Shown: positions 8,625 through 17,618 of the stretch, piece by piece
Position numbering within the stretch: position 1 is the first letter of the stretch
How the letters are laid out: every line of letters begins with the position of its first letter
NCBI RefSeq assembly: GCF_016919705.1
Contig: NZ_CP070368.1
Location: forward strand, 1,240,001 to 1,304,000
Length of the DNA: 64,000 bases
DNA from: Paracoccus methylovorus
GTDB lineage: Bacteria; Pseudomonadota; Alphaproteobacteria; Rhodobacterales; Rhodobacteraceae
Direction of reading: 5' to 3'
Program-made: the position numbers and the translations under genes
Notes under the pieces: model-generated
Seen by the model: only the letters and a program-made list of their open reading frames with translations
Databases searched by the model: none
What the model was told of the DNA's origin: nothing

Positions 8625-9833
8625 TCAGTCGTCGGCGATGGCCCGTGCCGCCGCATGGGCCGAAGCCCAGGCCCACTGGAAATTATAACCACCAAGCCAG
8701 CCGGTCACGTCGACCACCTCGCCGATAAAGTAAAGTCCGGGAACGGATTTCACCTGCATGGTCCGGGAATCGAGCGCGCGCGTATCAACACCACCCACCG
8801 TGACCTCTGCCGTGCGCCAGCCCTCTGTTCCCACGGGGCGCAGCATCCAACGGTTGACCCGTCCGCCCAGCCCGTCAAGCGCGACATTCCCCTGATCGGC
8901 GAGCCGCACCCCGCATAACCCCGTCTCGGCAACGATCGCCTCGGCCAGCCGGGCGGGCAGCCAGCGCGACAGAGCCGAGGCGACAGCAACACGCCCGCCC
9001 TGCCCGCGGATATCCCGCAGCCCCGCCGCGACATCCACCTCTGGCACCAGATCGACGGCGATTTCTTCTCCTGGCTGCCAGAAGCTTGAAATCTGCAGGA
9101 TCGCCGGCCCGGACAGACCGCGGTGGGTAAACAGCAGCCCGTCGCGAAACCTGTTGCGCCGCCGCCCGGCACCATGGCTGACCTCGGCAGCTACGGACAA
9201 TCCGGCAAGTGGGCGGCAAAGGTCCAGATCCTGCTGGGCAAAGGTCAACGGCACCAACCCGGCCTTTGGTTCGACCAGCGCAAGCCCAAAGCGCGTAGCG
9301 ATATCATAGCCGATCCCGGTCGCACCCATTTTGGGGATCGACTTGCCACCCGTGGCCACCACCACCCGGCGCGCCATAATCGGGCCGCCAGAGCTAGTGA
9401 CCCGGAATCCTTGCTCCGCCAGCTCAACCTTTTCGACGGCCGTCCCCATCCGCAACTCGGCCCCGCGCATCCGGTGCAACAGCATGTCGATAATCTGCCG
9501 GGCGCTGCCATCACAGAATAGCTGACCCAGCGTTTTCTCGTGCCAGGCAATACCGGCCCGATCGACCATGGCGACGAAATCCGCCGGAGAAAACCCCGCC
9601 AGAGCCGAGGCCGCAAAGCGCGGGTTACCCGAAACAAAGCGATCCAGCCCGGTTGCGAGATTGGTGAAATTGCACCGCCCCCCGCCCGAGATGCGGATCT
9701 TTTCACCCGGCGCCCTCGCGTGATCCAGGACGATGATCCTCTCCGACCGGTCTCGCGCATGCTGCAAAATCGAGCCTGCGCAGAAAAGCCCGGCCGCCCC
9801 GGCACCAAGAATGACTGTGTCCACCTGTTCCAT
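8625..9833 (-). CDS. NAD(P)/FAD-dependent oxidoreductase of the HI0933/YhiN family
   Basis: The 402-residue product starts at the ATG at 9833. A longer frame to 9956 would run into tRNA-Gln and is rejected. VILGAGAAGLFCAG is the FAD-binding GxGxxG motif at the N-terminus. GEKIRISGGGRCNFTN is the signature of the HI0933-like flavoprotein family, and the C-terminal GEVVDVTGWLGGYNFQWA is the second FAD-contact motif of these proteins. The physiological substrate of the family is unknown. It is convergent with kdsA, with no gap. Confidence 0.9.
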   Translation of the reverse strand: MEQVDTVILGAGAAGLFCAGSILQHARDRSERIIVLDHARAPGEKIRISGGGRCNFTNLATGLDRFVSGNPRFAASALAGFSPADFVAMVDRAGIAWHEKTLGQLFCDGSARQIIDMLLHRMRGAELRMGTAVEKVELAEQGFRVTSSGGPIMARRVVVATGGKSIPKMGATGIGYDIATRFGLALVEPKAGLVPLTFAQQDLDLCRPLAGLSVAAEVSHGAGRRRNRFRDGLLFTHRGLSGPAILQISSFWQPGEEIAVDLVPEVDVAAGLRDIRGQGGRVAVASALSRWLPARLAEAIVAETGLCGVRLADQGNVALDGLGGRVNRWMLRPVGTEGWRTAEVTVGGVDTRALDSRTMQVKSVPGLYFIGEVVDVTGWLGGYNFQWAWASAHAAARAIADD

Positions 9834-9930
9834 GCGCGGCGCATAAAACTCTTGGAGGGAACCCACAAGATTTTTCCTTTTTTCCCCCTTGCACCCCCCC
9901 GCCGCCTTGGCTAGATACGCCCCCACAAGT

Positions 9931-10005
9931 TGGGGCGTGGCCAAGTGGTAAGGCAACGGTTTTTGGTACCGTGTACCGTAGGTTCGAATCCTACCGCCCC
10001 AGCCA
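9931..10005 (+). tRNA. tRNA-Gln (anticodon TTG)
   Basis: The acceptor stem TGGGGCG (9931-9937) pairs with CGCCCCA (9995-10001). The anticodon stem ACGGT/ACCGT holds the loop TTTTGGT, giving TTG. The T loop is GGTTCGAATCC, and the 3' CCA is encoded at 10003-10005. The region just downstream looks accessory. Confidence 0.97.
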
Positions 10006-10173
10006 ATTCACCTAATTCGTTGATAGCAAGCGATGTTATCGTCGCCGATCTAGGTTTTTACCTGTGCTGTCATCAGCTTAGCAGACCCTAGGACTACCTA
10101 TCCACTGTCGCTGTCCTTGGAAGGGCAGACCCTAAGTGCCCCAAGAGATGCCCCAAGGCTTTCCTGGCGGTGT

Positions 10174-10653
10174 CTATGAAGACACCCGAGACGGTCGGAG
10201 CCTCGGGCAAAGGACTTTATCATGGTTCAGGTATGGGAAGTCTATCCAGCCTGCTCCACCAAGAACTCGTACAGCATTTCCTGACACTCCCGCCGGTAGG
10301 TCTGACCCAGCCGCTGCCGAAGGGAATGGGATTCTGCCGTGGAACTCCAGACACGATCCGTCAGCCATAATCCCACGACCACCATCAGAAGTGCAGATTG
10401 CCTTCTCATTCTCATCTTCAACTTTTTCGAAGAATTTTTCGTGTATAGCTCGAACTTCAGCTTTGAGCACTCCGGAGGCTTTGGCCCGGTAGATCTGTTC
10501 CGCACGCTCGGGAACCTCCTGGCAGTGAACCTTCGCGAGTTCTCCAAAGGTTGCGTTATAGGTCTGCGCAAACCCCGTCTCAACCAAGGAGGCAGCCATG
10601 GCACCAGCCAAGGCTGATCGAAGAAAAATTACCACGGCAGGGCTATTCCCCAT
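10174..10653 (-). CDS. Hypothetical small secreted protein, possibly frameshifted
   Basis: The frame starts at the ATG at 10653, with GGTGGA seven bases upstream, and runs about 159 residues. The N-terminus is a plausible signal peptide ending near VETGFAQ. The segment FGELAKVHCQEVPERAEQ to EKVEDENEK looks protein-like, but the remainder (PSAAAGSDLPAG onward) is low quality. The overlapping frame on the same strand (10242-10415) reads through the same bases as a more protein-like C-terminus, so either a frameshift or an overlapping gene is present. I do not recognise a family. It lies in the accessory stretch after tRNA-Gln. Confidence 0.4.
   Translation of the reverse strand: MGNSPAVVIFLRSALAGAMAASLVETGFAQTYNATFGELAKVHCQEVPERAEQIYRAKASGVLKAEVRAIHEKFFEKVEDENEKAICTSDGGRGIMADGSCLEFHGRIPFPSAAAGSDLPAGVSGNAVRVLGGAGWIDFPYLNHDKVLCPRLRPSRVSS
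10242..10415 (-). CDS. Possible 57-residue single-span protein overlapping the preceding frame
   Basis: From the ATG at 10415 (or 10409) the frame gives a basic start, the hydrophobic stretch SALLMVVVGLWL, and a charged tail SLRQRLGQTYRRECQEMLYE. This looks like either a small membrane-anchored protein or the true C-terminus of the gene that starts at 10653 in the other frame. There is no strong ribosome binding site. Which reading is right cannot be decided by eye. Confidence 0.3.
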   Translation of the reverse strand: MRMRRQSALLMVVVGLWLTDRVWSSTAESHSLRQRLGQTYRRECQEMLYEFLVEQAG

Positions 10654-10764
10654 CTGTCTTCCACCCATCGCGAAGTGCTCCCAATCATAAAATACTTCCT
10701 AGAATCTGCCTTTTCGCAGAATACTTCATAGAGCAAGCAGGATAAGTCTTGCTTGTGCGCGGGG

Positions 10765-11010
10765 ATGGATACCGACCCCGACACCTTTCTCAGGGCCTAT
10801 GCGCGGGTACTGCGCAGGCATCGCAAGGACATGAACCTCTCGCAGGAGGAACTCGCGTTTCGGGCAGGGTTGAGCATGCGCTATGTGTCGTTACTTGAGA
10901 GTGGGAAGCACCAGCCCAGCCTCAGCACGATGAAGGCATTAGCCGATGCCTTGGACACGAACCTTACCGCGATGATCGGTGAAGTCGAGAACGACAACGA
11001 TCAAGAATAG
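10765..11010 (+). CDS. XRE-family helix-turn-helix regulator
   Basis: The 81-residue protein is almost entirely one HTH_XRE domain: LSQEELAFRAGLSMRYVSLLESGKHQPSLST is a typical Cro/CI helix-turn-helix (quoted in two parts because of its length: LSQEELAFRAGLSMRY, then VSLLESGKHQPSLST). The ATG at 10765 is preferred over the upstream TTG in frame. No toxin or restriction gene is adjacent, so its target is unknown. It sits in the accessory segment between tRNA-Gln and tRNA-Val. Confidence 0.85.
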   Translation: MDTDPDTFLRAYARVLRRHRKDMNLSQEELAFRAGLSMRYVSLLESGKHQPSLSTMKALADALDTNLTAMIGEVENDNDQE

Positions 11011-11307
11011 AGCCTTGCCTCACGCGGCTGGGCGGCACGTTACAGCGTTATGATGGAAAGGAGTTATCGGCTTTACTCAGGCTGCGGTTTGAGAGGCGAT
11101 CAAGCATGCCTGTGAAGTCGCCCGACGGAGGCGCAGTATGGCATGCGCAGCAATCCTGGAATAGCGACCGCTCGAGCGTCCCGCAGTGAGCAGCCCGCTG
11201 AAGGGCCGTAAGGACGGGAATCGGATCCGCCAGCTCTTTACACACTGAGGGATAGCAGAAGCCAGGCCGCAATCATGCGGCCCGGCCCATTCTGTCAGTT
11301 CGCCCGT

Positions 11308-13470
11308 TCAGAGCTTGCCGGCATTCCAGAACAACGTCTCGCCCGAACTGTCATCGACGCCATCGTTGTCGGTTACGATCCAGGCAGTGCCCTCGTGATC
11401 AAAGGCAAGGCCCTCGACCTTGTCGACGGCATAGCCATTGGTCAGCGATTTCAGTTCGGGGATCAGGTCGCGGACCTCTTCCTTCACCACCACTGGTAGC
11501 GCCTCGCTAAGCTTGACCGGCTTCAGATCGTCAAGCTTTACGCGGAAGATCTTCTTCACCGCCGCCTTGTCGCCGATCAGATTGTCGCGCTCGATGACAT
11601 AGGCGTGGTCGCCATGCACTGTCAGCTCGGAAATCCCCATCCAGCCTTCGCCCTTCGGGTCCAGCGGATAGGCCACCGCGCCCCATTCCTTGTCTTCGAG
11701 GTTATAGGCGAGGAGTTTCACCTGACCTTTCGGATCATCACCCCATTCGCGTTGCATCGCGACCCAGAGGGTATCGCCAACCTTCGCGATGCCCTCGGCA
11801 CCGAAGCGGGTTTGATGCGCCAGCAACTCGACCGGCAACGAGATCTCTTCCTTAATCTCGCCCTTTGCATTCACATGCAGGATCGCATGCGGCACCAGTT
11901 TCTGGGCGTCGCCCTCATTGGCGAGCCAGAAACCGCCCTCGCCATCGGAGGTCAGCCCTTCGATGTCCAGTTTCTGCGCTGGCTGGCCGCCACGGGTCAC
12001 AATGGTTTGGTTAATGATTTTCGCCGGGGTCTGGGTGATATCGATCTCATAGATCGAGGGCATCGCGGCATAGACGCTGTCCGAAGCCGCAAAAACACGG
12101 CCCTCAGTGCCTTCGACCGAGGCCAGCGCGCCGAGCGCGCCCCAGCCGATCAGCTTGTCGGCACCGGCCGAGGTCAGCAGCGGATAGGTTGGGGTGGCAT
12201 CCGAAAGCTCATAGATCATGACATGGGCGCGCGCCGCGCCGTCTTCGCCAAGATCGGCCTCATTCGCTGTCGCCAGCAGGTTGCGCGACGGGATCGCGAC
12301 GGCCCCTTCGGGCGAGATGCCCGAAGGCAGGATCTGAGTCAGCTTCGGCGCCGAGAGGTCGGTCACATCATAGACCGCGACGACCGAGCCGCGCTCGGAC
12401 AGCACGAAGAGATAGGGCACATCGCCGAAGCGGGCGAATTCCATGCCCTCGATCTCGACGCCTTTGGCTTTCGAGCGTTTCTCGGGGTAATGGCCGATCT
12501 CGATGATCGCATGTTCCAACGTATTGCCGGAATCATAGACCACGGTGCCGTCTTTCTTCCAGATGGTGAAGCCGTGCGAGCCACCCTTCCAGTCGCCTTC
12601 GTTCGAGGTGGCGAAATGATCGGCATCGATCCATTTCACGGCATCGGGCTCGCGCGGGTTCGTGTCGGTCGTGGCGGTGAAATCGAGCTTGCCATCGGTT
12701 TGGGTGTCGACATTCTCGAGCACCACCTCACCGGCAGAGAAATGCGAGGCAACCGCGCCATCGGCGCCGATTACCGCGATATGGTTGTTTTCCTGCAGAG
12801 TGACGACGATCTCGCCAGCCTCGTTGATATCGACGAATTCCGGCTCCGGATCCTCGCTGCCGACAGCGGCAAGGCCAGTCACGTCGATCTTTTGCAGCTT
12901 CGCGCAATCGGCCTCGCCATTTGCCAGCGGCAGTTTCACCACATAGCCCGCAGGCATCTGTGGGATGCCGCCATCGCCAGCCTCCTCGTCACGCTCATTC
13001 TCGATCGCTACCGCAAGGAAGCTGCCATCGGGGGACACCGCCACCGAGTCCGGCTGACCGCCCAGATCACAGGAGGCCACCTCCTTCGCCGTCGCGATGT
13101 CGATCACTGCAAGCCGGCCTGACGGATTGGTGTAGCTTTCCGAAGTATTCACGCCGACGAAAGCCTTGCCTGCGATGATATGCGCGGTGGTCGGCTCTCC
13201 ATGGAGGTCGATGTTTCCGAGGGGTTTTGGCGCCTTCGCATCACTGATGTCGATCAGACCCACCCCGCCTAGCGGGCGGTCGGTATAGATCAGCGTATTG
13301 CCGTCTTCCGAAACCGAGATGATCTCTGCTGAGGATTCGCGCGCCTCGTCCTCACCATCGGCCATATTGGCGATGACCGGAAAGGATGCGATGCGGTTGA
13401 AGCTATCGGAAATGGCGGGGCTGGCAAGCAGGGCGAAGACGGACGCGGCAGAAAGCAGGCGAGCGGTCAT
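11308..13470 (-). CDS. Secreted phytase/esterase-like beta-propeller protein
   Basis: The 720-residue protein has a signal peptide (LLSAASVFALLASPAISDS). The first half contains beta-propeller-like repeats (LAVIDIATAKEVAS, SVAVSPDGSFLAVAIE). The second half has DIEGLTSDGEGGFWLANEGD and VEGLAFDHEGTAWIVTDNDG, which resemble the esterase-like activity of phytase domain. Such proteins are periplasmic or extracellular and may release phosphate from organic esters, but the substrate is unproven. It is alone on its strand in an accessory segment bounded by tRNA genes. An alternative is a calcium-binding propeller with no hydrolase activity. Confidence 0.85.
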   Translation of the reverse strand: MTARLLSAASVFALLASPAISDSFNRIASFPVIANMADGEDEARESSAEIISVSEDGNTLIYTDRPLGGVGLIDISDAKAPKPLGNIDLHGEPTTAHIIAGKAFVGVNTSESYTNPSGRLAVIDIATAKEVASCDLGGQPDSVAVSPDGSFLAVAIENERDEEAGDGGIPQMPAGYVVKLPLANGEADCAKLQKIDVTGLAAVGSEDPEPEFVDINEAGEIVVTLQENNHIAVIGADGAVASHFSAGEVVLENVDTQTDGKLDFTATTDTNPREPDAVKWIDADHFATSNEGDWKGGSHGFTIWKKDGTVVYDSGNTLEHAIIEIGHYPEKRSKAKGVEIEGMEFARFGDVPYLFVLSERGSVVAVYDVTDLSAPKLTQILPSGISPEGAVAIPSRNLLATANEADLGEDGAARAHVMIYELSDATPTYPLLTSAGADKLIGWGALGALASVEGTEGRVFAASDSVYAAMPSIYEIDITQTPAKIINQTIVTRGGQPAQKLDIEGLTSDGEGGFWLANEGDAQKLVPHAILHVNAKGEIKEEISLPVELLAHQTRFGAEGIAKVGDTLWVAMQREWGDDPKGQVKLLAYNLEDKEWGAVAYPLDPKGEGWMGISELTVHGDHAYVIERDNLIGDKAAVKKIFRVKLDDLKPVKLSEALPVVVKEEVRDLIPELKSLTNGYAVDKVEGLAFDHEGTAWIVTDNDGVDDSSGETLFWNAGKL

Positions 13471-13863
13471 GGTGTTACCTCAGGACAATCACCAGCATCG
13501 TCTAGGACAGGTTTGCAACAGTGGCATGTCGGCCTGGCGTTCCCGGAAAATCCTTCGGAAAGATAGTGTCGGGTTTGGCAGGCAGGCCAGACGTCCGCTT
13601 GGTCCCTGATGGCTTTCTACATCGAAGGGGACTTCGCTGCGCCATGTTTGAATGGCAACTTTCTGCAAAACCGCGCCGCAGCGCCGACAGGCCGCAAAGG
13701 TCCGAGACGGATGCCGCACAAGCGAAGAAGCGGGACATACCGCATTCGCGAGGTTCGATCCCCCCAGCTCCGCACCGAGACAACGACACGAAAAGTTTGC
13801 GTCTGCGAGGGTAGAAACTGTGTCAGAATCGGAGGATCTTCTTGGCGAATGCCAAGCAAATTT
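13471..13863. other. Intergenic stretch without a recognisable gene
   Basis: Short frames occur on both strands, but none has a convincing start, ribosome binding site or family motif. The stretch separates the phytase-like gene from tRNA-Val and has the look of decayed accessory sequence. Confidence 0.5.
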
Positions 13864-13938
13864 TGGTGGGGCGGGAGGGGATCGAACCCCCGACCAACAC
13901 GGTGTAAACGTGTCGCTCTACCGCTGAGCTACCGCCCC
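13864..13938 (-). tRNA. tRNA-Val (anticodon TAC)
   Basis: On the minus strand the acceptor GGGGCGG pairs with CCGCCCC, followed by discriminator A and encoded CCA. The anticodon stem ACACG/CGTGT encloses TTTACAC, giving TAC. The T arm GGGGGTTCGATCCCC is intact. A broken second tRNA-Val-like sequence lies just upstream of it at 14019-14059. Confidence 0.97.
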
Positions 13939-14018
13939 AATTGGGAACACGGCTTGCAGAATTGGGAACAAGCCATGTTTTTCCCTTTACTTTGCGAGGG
14001 CTTCTCGGTCAACGCGCC

Positions 14019-14059
14019 CGATGTAAACGAAGCGCTCTACCGACTGAGCCAACCGCCCC
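14019..14059 (-). pseudogene. 5' half of a second tRNA-Val(TAC)-like sequence
   Basis: The minus strand reads GGGGCGGTTGGCTCAGTCGG and then TAGAGCGCTTCGTTTACATCG: acceptor 5' strand, D arm, anticodon stem and a TAC-containing loop. Homology stops after the anticodon loop, with no matching variable or T arm. The sequence between it and the intact tRNA-Val carries two copies of TTGGGAACA (from about 13941 and 13963). A recombination scar at a tRNA gene is the simplest reading. Confidence 0.7.
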
Positions 14060-14106
14060 CGAACCGGCTGATAACGCGATCCCGGCGTCTTTGGCAAGCG
14101 GTTGCG

Positions 14107-14973
14107 TTACCGGCGCAGTCTCGCGATCAGAGACGAGGTGTCCCAGCGCCCGCCGCCCATCACCTGCACCTCTTTATAGAACTGATCGACCAGCGCCGTC
14201 ACCGGCAGGCTGGCGCCAGTCTCATCCGCAGTGGCAAGGCAGATGCCCAGATCCTTGCGCATCCAGTCCACCGCAAAGCCGAAGTCAAAGCGATTCTCGG
14301 CCATGGTTTGATGACGGTTCTGCATTTGCCAACTGCCGGCGGCACCCTGGCTGATGACCTCGACCACCTCGGCAATGGACAGACCGGCCTTTTCGGCAAA
14401 GTGCAGCGATTCCGACAGGCCCTGCACCAGCCCGGCAATGGCGATCTGGTTGCACATCTTGGTCAGTTGCCCCGCGCCGGAGGACCCCATGAGCCTGCAG
14501 ATCTTGGCATAGGCGGCAATCACCGGCTCGGCCCGGGCATAGTCCTGAGCATCACCGCCGCACATGACGGAAAGCTGGCCGTTCTCGGCCCCGGCTTGTC
14601 CGCCCGACACCGGCGCATCTACAAAACCCAGCCCGGATTCGCCGGCCAGTGCCGACAGTTCGCGCGTGACAGCGGCCGAGACCGTGGTGTGATCGACAAA
14701 GATCGCACCCTTGGCCATGCCGGCAAAGGCGCCAGTCTCACCCCTGCAGACCTGCCGCAGGTCATCGTCATTGCCGACACAGGCCATGACGAACTCTGCC
14801 CCCTCGGCCGCTTCGCGCGCGGTGGCGGCGGCGCGACCCTTGTGCTGGCCGACCCAGGCCTCGGCCTTGGCGGCGGTGCGGTTCCAGACAGCGACCTCGT
14901 GTCCGGCGGCGGCAAGATGGCCAGCCATCGGAAAGCCCATCACCCCAAGTCCCAGAAAAGCCACTCGCGCCAT
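14107..14973 (-). CDS. NAD(P)-dependent 3-hydroxyisobutyrate dehydrogenase family enzyme
   Basis: The 288-residue product has a Rossmann motif at the start (FLGLGVMGFPMAGHL), which matches the GLGxMGxxM signature. FVDAPVSGGQAGAENGQLSV is the substrate-binding motif and GSSGAGQLTKMCNQ contains the catalytic Lys region. The family includes 3-hydroxyisobutyrate dehydrogenase, tartronate semialdehyde reductase and related beta-hydroxyacid dehydrogenases; the sequence alone does not decide which. No valine-degradation genes are adjacent. It diverges from the penicillin acylase family gene. Confidence 0.9.
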   Translation of the reverse strand: MARVAFLGLGVMGFPMAGHLAAAGHEVAVWNRTAAKAEAWVGQHKGRAAATAREAAEGAEFVMACVGNDDDLRQVCRGETGAFAGMAKGAIFVDHTTVSAAVTRELSALAGESGLGFVDAPVSGGQAGAENGQLSVMCGGDAQDYARAEPVIAAYAKICRLMGSSGAGQLTKMCNQIAIAGLVQGLSESLHFAEKAGLSIAEVVEVISQGAAGSWQMQNRHQTMAENRFDFGFAVDWMRKDLGICLATADETGASLPVTALVDQFYKEVQVMGGGRWDTSSLIARLRR

Positions 14974-15101
14974 CAGATTCTCCTCATTGTAACGATAAGG
15001 CGCGTTGATCCGGCCCGCGCCCTGCCCTATTCACCCCGATGAATTTCATCACCCGGCGCGGGGGTCAAGCTCTGCGCCCAAGCTGGGGATCGCGGCGTTA
15101 C

Positions 15102-17558
15102 ATGGTGACACTTTTCCGCTGGCTTGTGCGTCTGACGGTCGGGCTGATCTTTTTGGCCGTCGCATTGGTCGCGCTGGCCTGGTATTTCGCCATCCGCTCG
15201 CTGCCCGATTACGACGGCAGCTATACCGTGCGCGGTATCTCGGCCCCGGTCGAAATCGTGCGCACGACCGAGGACGTGCCGCATATCTTCGGCGAGACCG
15301 ATCACGACGTGTTCTTTGCCCTGGGGCTTGCCCATGCACAGGACCGCCTGTTCCAGATGACCGTGCTGCGCCGCGCCGCCCAAGGCCGCCTGGCCGAGAT
15401 CTATGGCGCGGGTGCGCTTCCCGCCGACGATCTGGCGCGCAGGATGGGCCTTTACCGCAATGCCCGCGCCTCGATCGAGGCGCAGGACGCGCAAGTGCTG
15501 GATGCGCTGCAAGCCTATGCCGACGGGGTGAACGCCTGGATCGAGCAGATCAACCTGGGCGCACGCGGGCGCGGGGCGCCGGAATTCTTTCTTTACCCCG
15601 AGGATATCTCTTATTGGGAACCTGCGGATTCACTGGCGATTCTGAAGCTGCTGGCGGCCTCGTCCAGCGTGCAGATGCGCCGCGAGGTGCTGCGGGCGCG
15701 GCTGTCGCTTGCCGCCCCCGAACGCGGGCACGAACTGGTCGCCATGCGTGGCGAACCGCCCCTGCCCGCCTATGCCGGGCTTTTCCCCGGCGCCCGCTTT
15801 ACCGCATCGGACCGGGGCGCGGGACCGCAGGATTGGACCTCGGTGCTCGCAGGCTATCTGGCGCCCTCGGCCGGGGCTTCGGCCAACGGCTTTGCCGCCG
15901 CAGCCAGGCGCACGGCGGCGGGCGGGGCGTTGCTTGCTAATGATCCGCAGTTCGCGCTGACTGCCCCCGGCCTTTGGTATCTGGCCCGGATCGAGCTTGG
16001 CTCGGGCGGGGTGATCGGCGGCACTATTCCCGGCATTCCTGCGGTGCTTTCAGGGCGCAACACCAGCCTTGCCTGGGGCATCACCCCGGCCCAGATCGAC
16101 GATCAGGATCTTTACATCGAAGAGGTCCAGCCCGGCGATCCCAACCGCTATCGCGGCGTAAATGGCTGGACCGAGTTCGCCACCCGACGCGAGATCCTGC
16201 GCGTCCGCGGCGCCGAGCCGCAGACCATCACCCTGCGCGAGACCGAGAACGGCCCCGTCATTCCCGCCGGACACCTGAACCTTGCCACCATCGTCCCGGC
16301 CGGTCATGTCGCAGCGCTGTCCTGGACCGGGGGCTATGGCAATGATCGCAGCATGACGGCCCTGATCGGGCTGATGCAGGCGCAGAACCGCCGGTCGGGT
16401 GCCCGGGTGCTGCAAGACATGATCGCCCCCGCCATGACGGTGACTCTGGCCGATTCCGGGGGCGTGGGGCAGGTAATGGCCGGCGCGGTGCCGCATCGCC
16501 TTGCCGAGCACCAGACGGCGGGTCGTATGCCCACCCCCGGATGGCTTGCGCAAAACCGCTGGCAGGGCCTGAACCCCGCCCCCGCCGGGCTGACCGAACT
16601 TCATCCTGAAAGCGGCATCGTCGCCGCGACCGGTGCTGCGCCACCGGGCTCTGCGGGGCTTGGCCACGACTGGGGCGACGCCTATAGGCAGGCCCGGCTG
16701 CGTCACCTGATCGACACGCGCGAGGTGCATTCGCGCGACAGCTTCATCGCCGCTCAGAACGATATCGTCAGTCCTATTGCCCGCGCCTTGCTGCCGCTGG
16801 TCGGTGCCGAGCTGTGGTTCACCGGCGAGCCCGCCGCGCGGGGCACGCCCGAGCGGCTGCGGCAGGATGCGCTGGCGCTACTGGCCAACTGGGACGGCGC
16901 GATGAGCGAGCACCTGCCCGAGCCGCTGATCTATGCCGCCTGGATGCGGGCCTTGCAGGACCGGCTGGTGCGCGACGATCTCGGCCCGCTTGCCGACGAA
17001 CTGACCGAACTGTTCCCCGATTTCATCGAAGGCGTGTTCCGCAACCGGAACGGTGCCTCGGCCTGGTGCGACATCCGCCAATCCGCACCGGTCGAAACCT
17101 GCACCCAGATCGCCCGACAGGCATTGGATGCGGCACTGCTGGATCTGGTCGCACGCTTTGGACCAGATCTGGCCAGTTGGCGCTGGGGCGACCTGCACCG
17201 CGCACGCCACGTCCACCCGGCGCTGGGGGACATGCGCGGCATCTCTTATATCGTGAACCTTATCCAGCCGACGTCTGGCGGCGAGGCGACGGTGGCTCAT
17301 GCCGGTTTCCTCGGCCATGGCCGTAATCCATGGCTGAATGTCACCGGTGCCGCCTATCGCGGAGTCTATGACCTTGCCGATCCCGACAGTTCGGTCTTCA
17401 TCATCTCGACCGGGCAGTCGGGCCATCCCCTCTCGCGCCATTACGACGACATGGCCGAGCTGTGGCGGCGCGGCGAATATGTGGTCATGTCGCTGGACCC
17501 GGCACTGGCCCGTGCCGCGGCGACGGGCATCACCCACCTGCGGCCGGCCGGCGACTAG
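15102..17558 (+). CDS. Penicillin acylase family protein (Ntn hydrolase fold)
   Basis: The 818-residue product has an N-terminal signal or anchor (LTVGLIFLAVALVALAW). The alpha-chain region includes VPHIFGETDHDVFFALGLAHAQDR, quoted here only in part as a family hallmark (HIFGETDHDVFFALG). The expected start of the beta chain reads GASANGFAAAARRT, followed by ALLANDPQF. In the family a Ser-Asn pair begins the mature beta chain; here Ser260 is followed by Ala261 and Asn262. These enzymes process themselves in the periplasm and hydrolyse amides such as acyl-homoserine lactones or penicillins. The substrate is unknown. The start at 15102 is preferred because an upstream ATG adds a poor leader. 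Confidence 0.9.
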   Translation: MVTLFRWLVRLTVGLIFLAVALVALAWYFAIRSLPDYDGSYTVRGISAPVEIVRTTEDVPHIFGETDHDVFFALGLAHAQDRLFQMTVLRRAAQGRLAEIYGAGALPADDLARRMGLYRNARASIEAQDAQVLDALQAYADGVNAWIEQINLGARGRGAPEFFLYPEDISYWEPADSLAILKLLAASSSVQMRREVLRARLSLAAPERGHELVAMRGEPPLPAYAGLFPGARFTASDRGAGPQDWTSVLAGYLAPSAGASANGFAAAARRTAAGGALLANDPQFALTAPGLWYLARIELGSGGVIGGTIPGIPAVLSGRNTSLAWGITPAQIDDQDLYIEEVQPGDPNRYRGVNGWTEFATRREILRVRGAEPQTITLRETENGPVIPAGHLNLATIVPAGHVAALSWTGGYGNDRSMTALIGLMQAQNRRSGARVLQDMIAPAMTVTLADSGGVGQVMAGAVPHRLAEHQTAGRMPTPGWLAQNRWQGLNPAPAGLTELHPESGIVAATGAAPPGSAGLGHDWGDAYRQARLRHLIDTREVHSRDSFIAAQNDIVSPIARALLPLVGAELWFTGEPAARGTPERLRQDALALLANWDGAMSEHLPEPLIYAAWMRALQDRLVRDDLGPLADELTELFPDFIEGVFRNRNGASAWCDIRQSAPVETCTQIARQALDAALLDLVARFGPDLASWRWGDLHRARHVHPALGDMRGISYIVNLIQPTSGGEATVAHAGFLGHGRNPWLNVTGAAYRGVYDLADPDSSVFIISTGQSGHPLSRHYDDMAELWRRGEYVVMSLDPALARAAATGITHLRPAGD

Positions 17559-17618
17559 GGGCTTGCATCCCGCACCCGGCCGGGCTTCCCTTTCCCGAAA
17601 CGGATGGCAGAGGGGCCC

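Noticed and set aside
9834-9956. Longer start for the HI0933-type flavoprotein
   Set aside because: It would overlap tRNA-Gln, and the ATG at 9833 begins right before the FAD-binding motif.
11048-11272. A 74-codon frame after the XRE gene
   Set aside because: No ribosome binding site or recognisable domain; it looks like decayed intergenic sequence.
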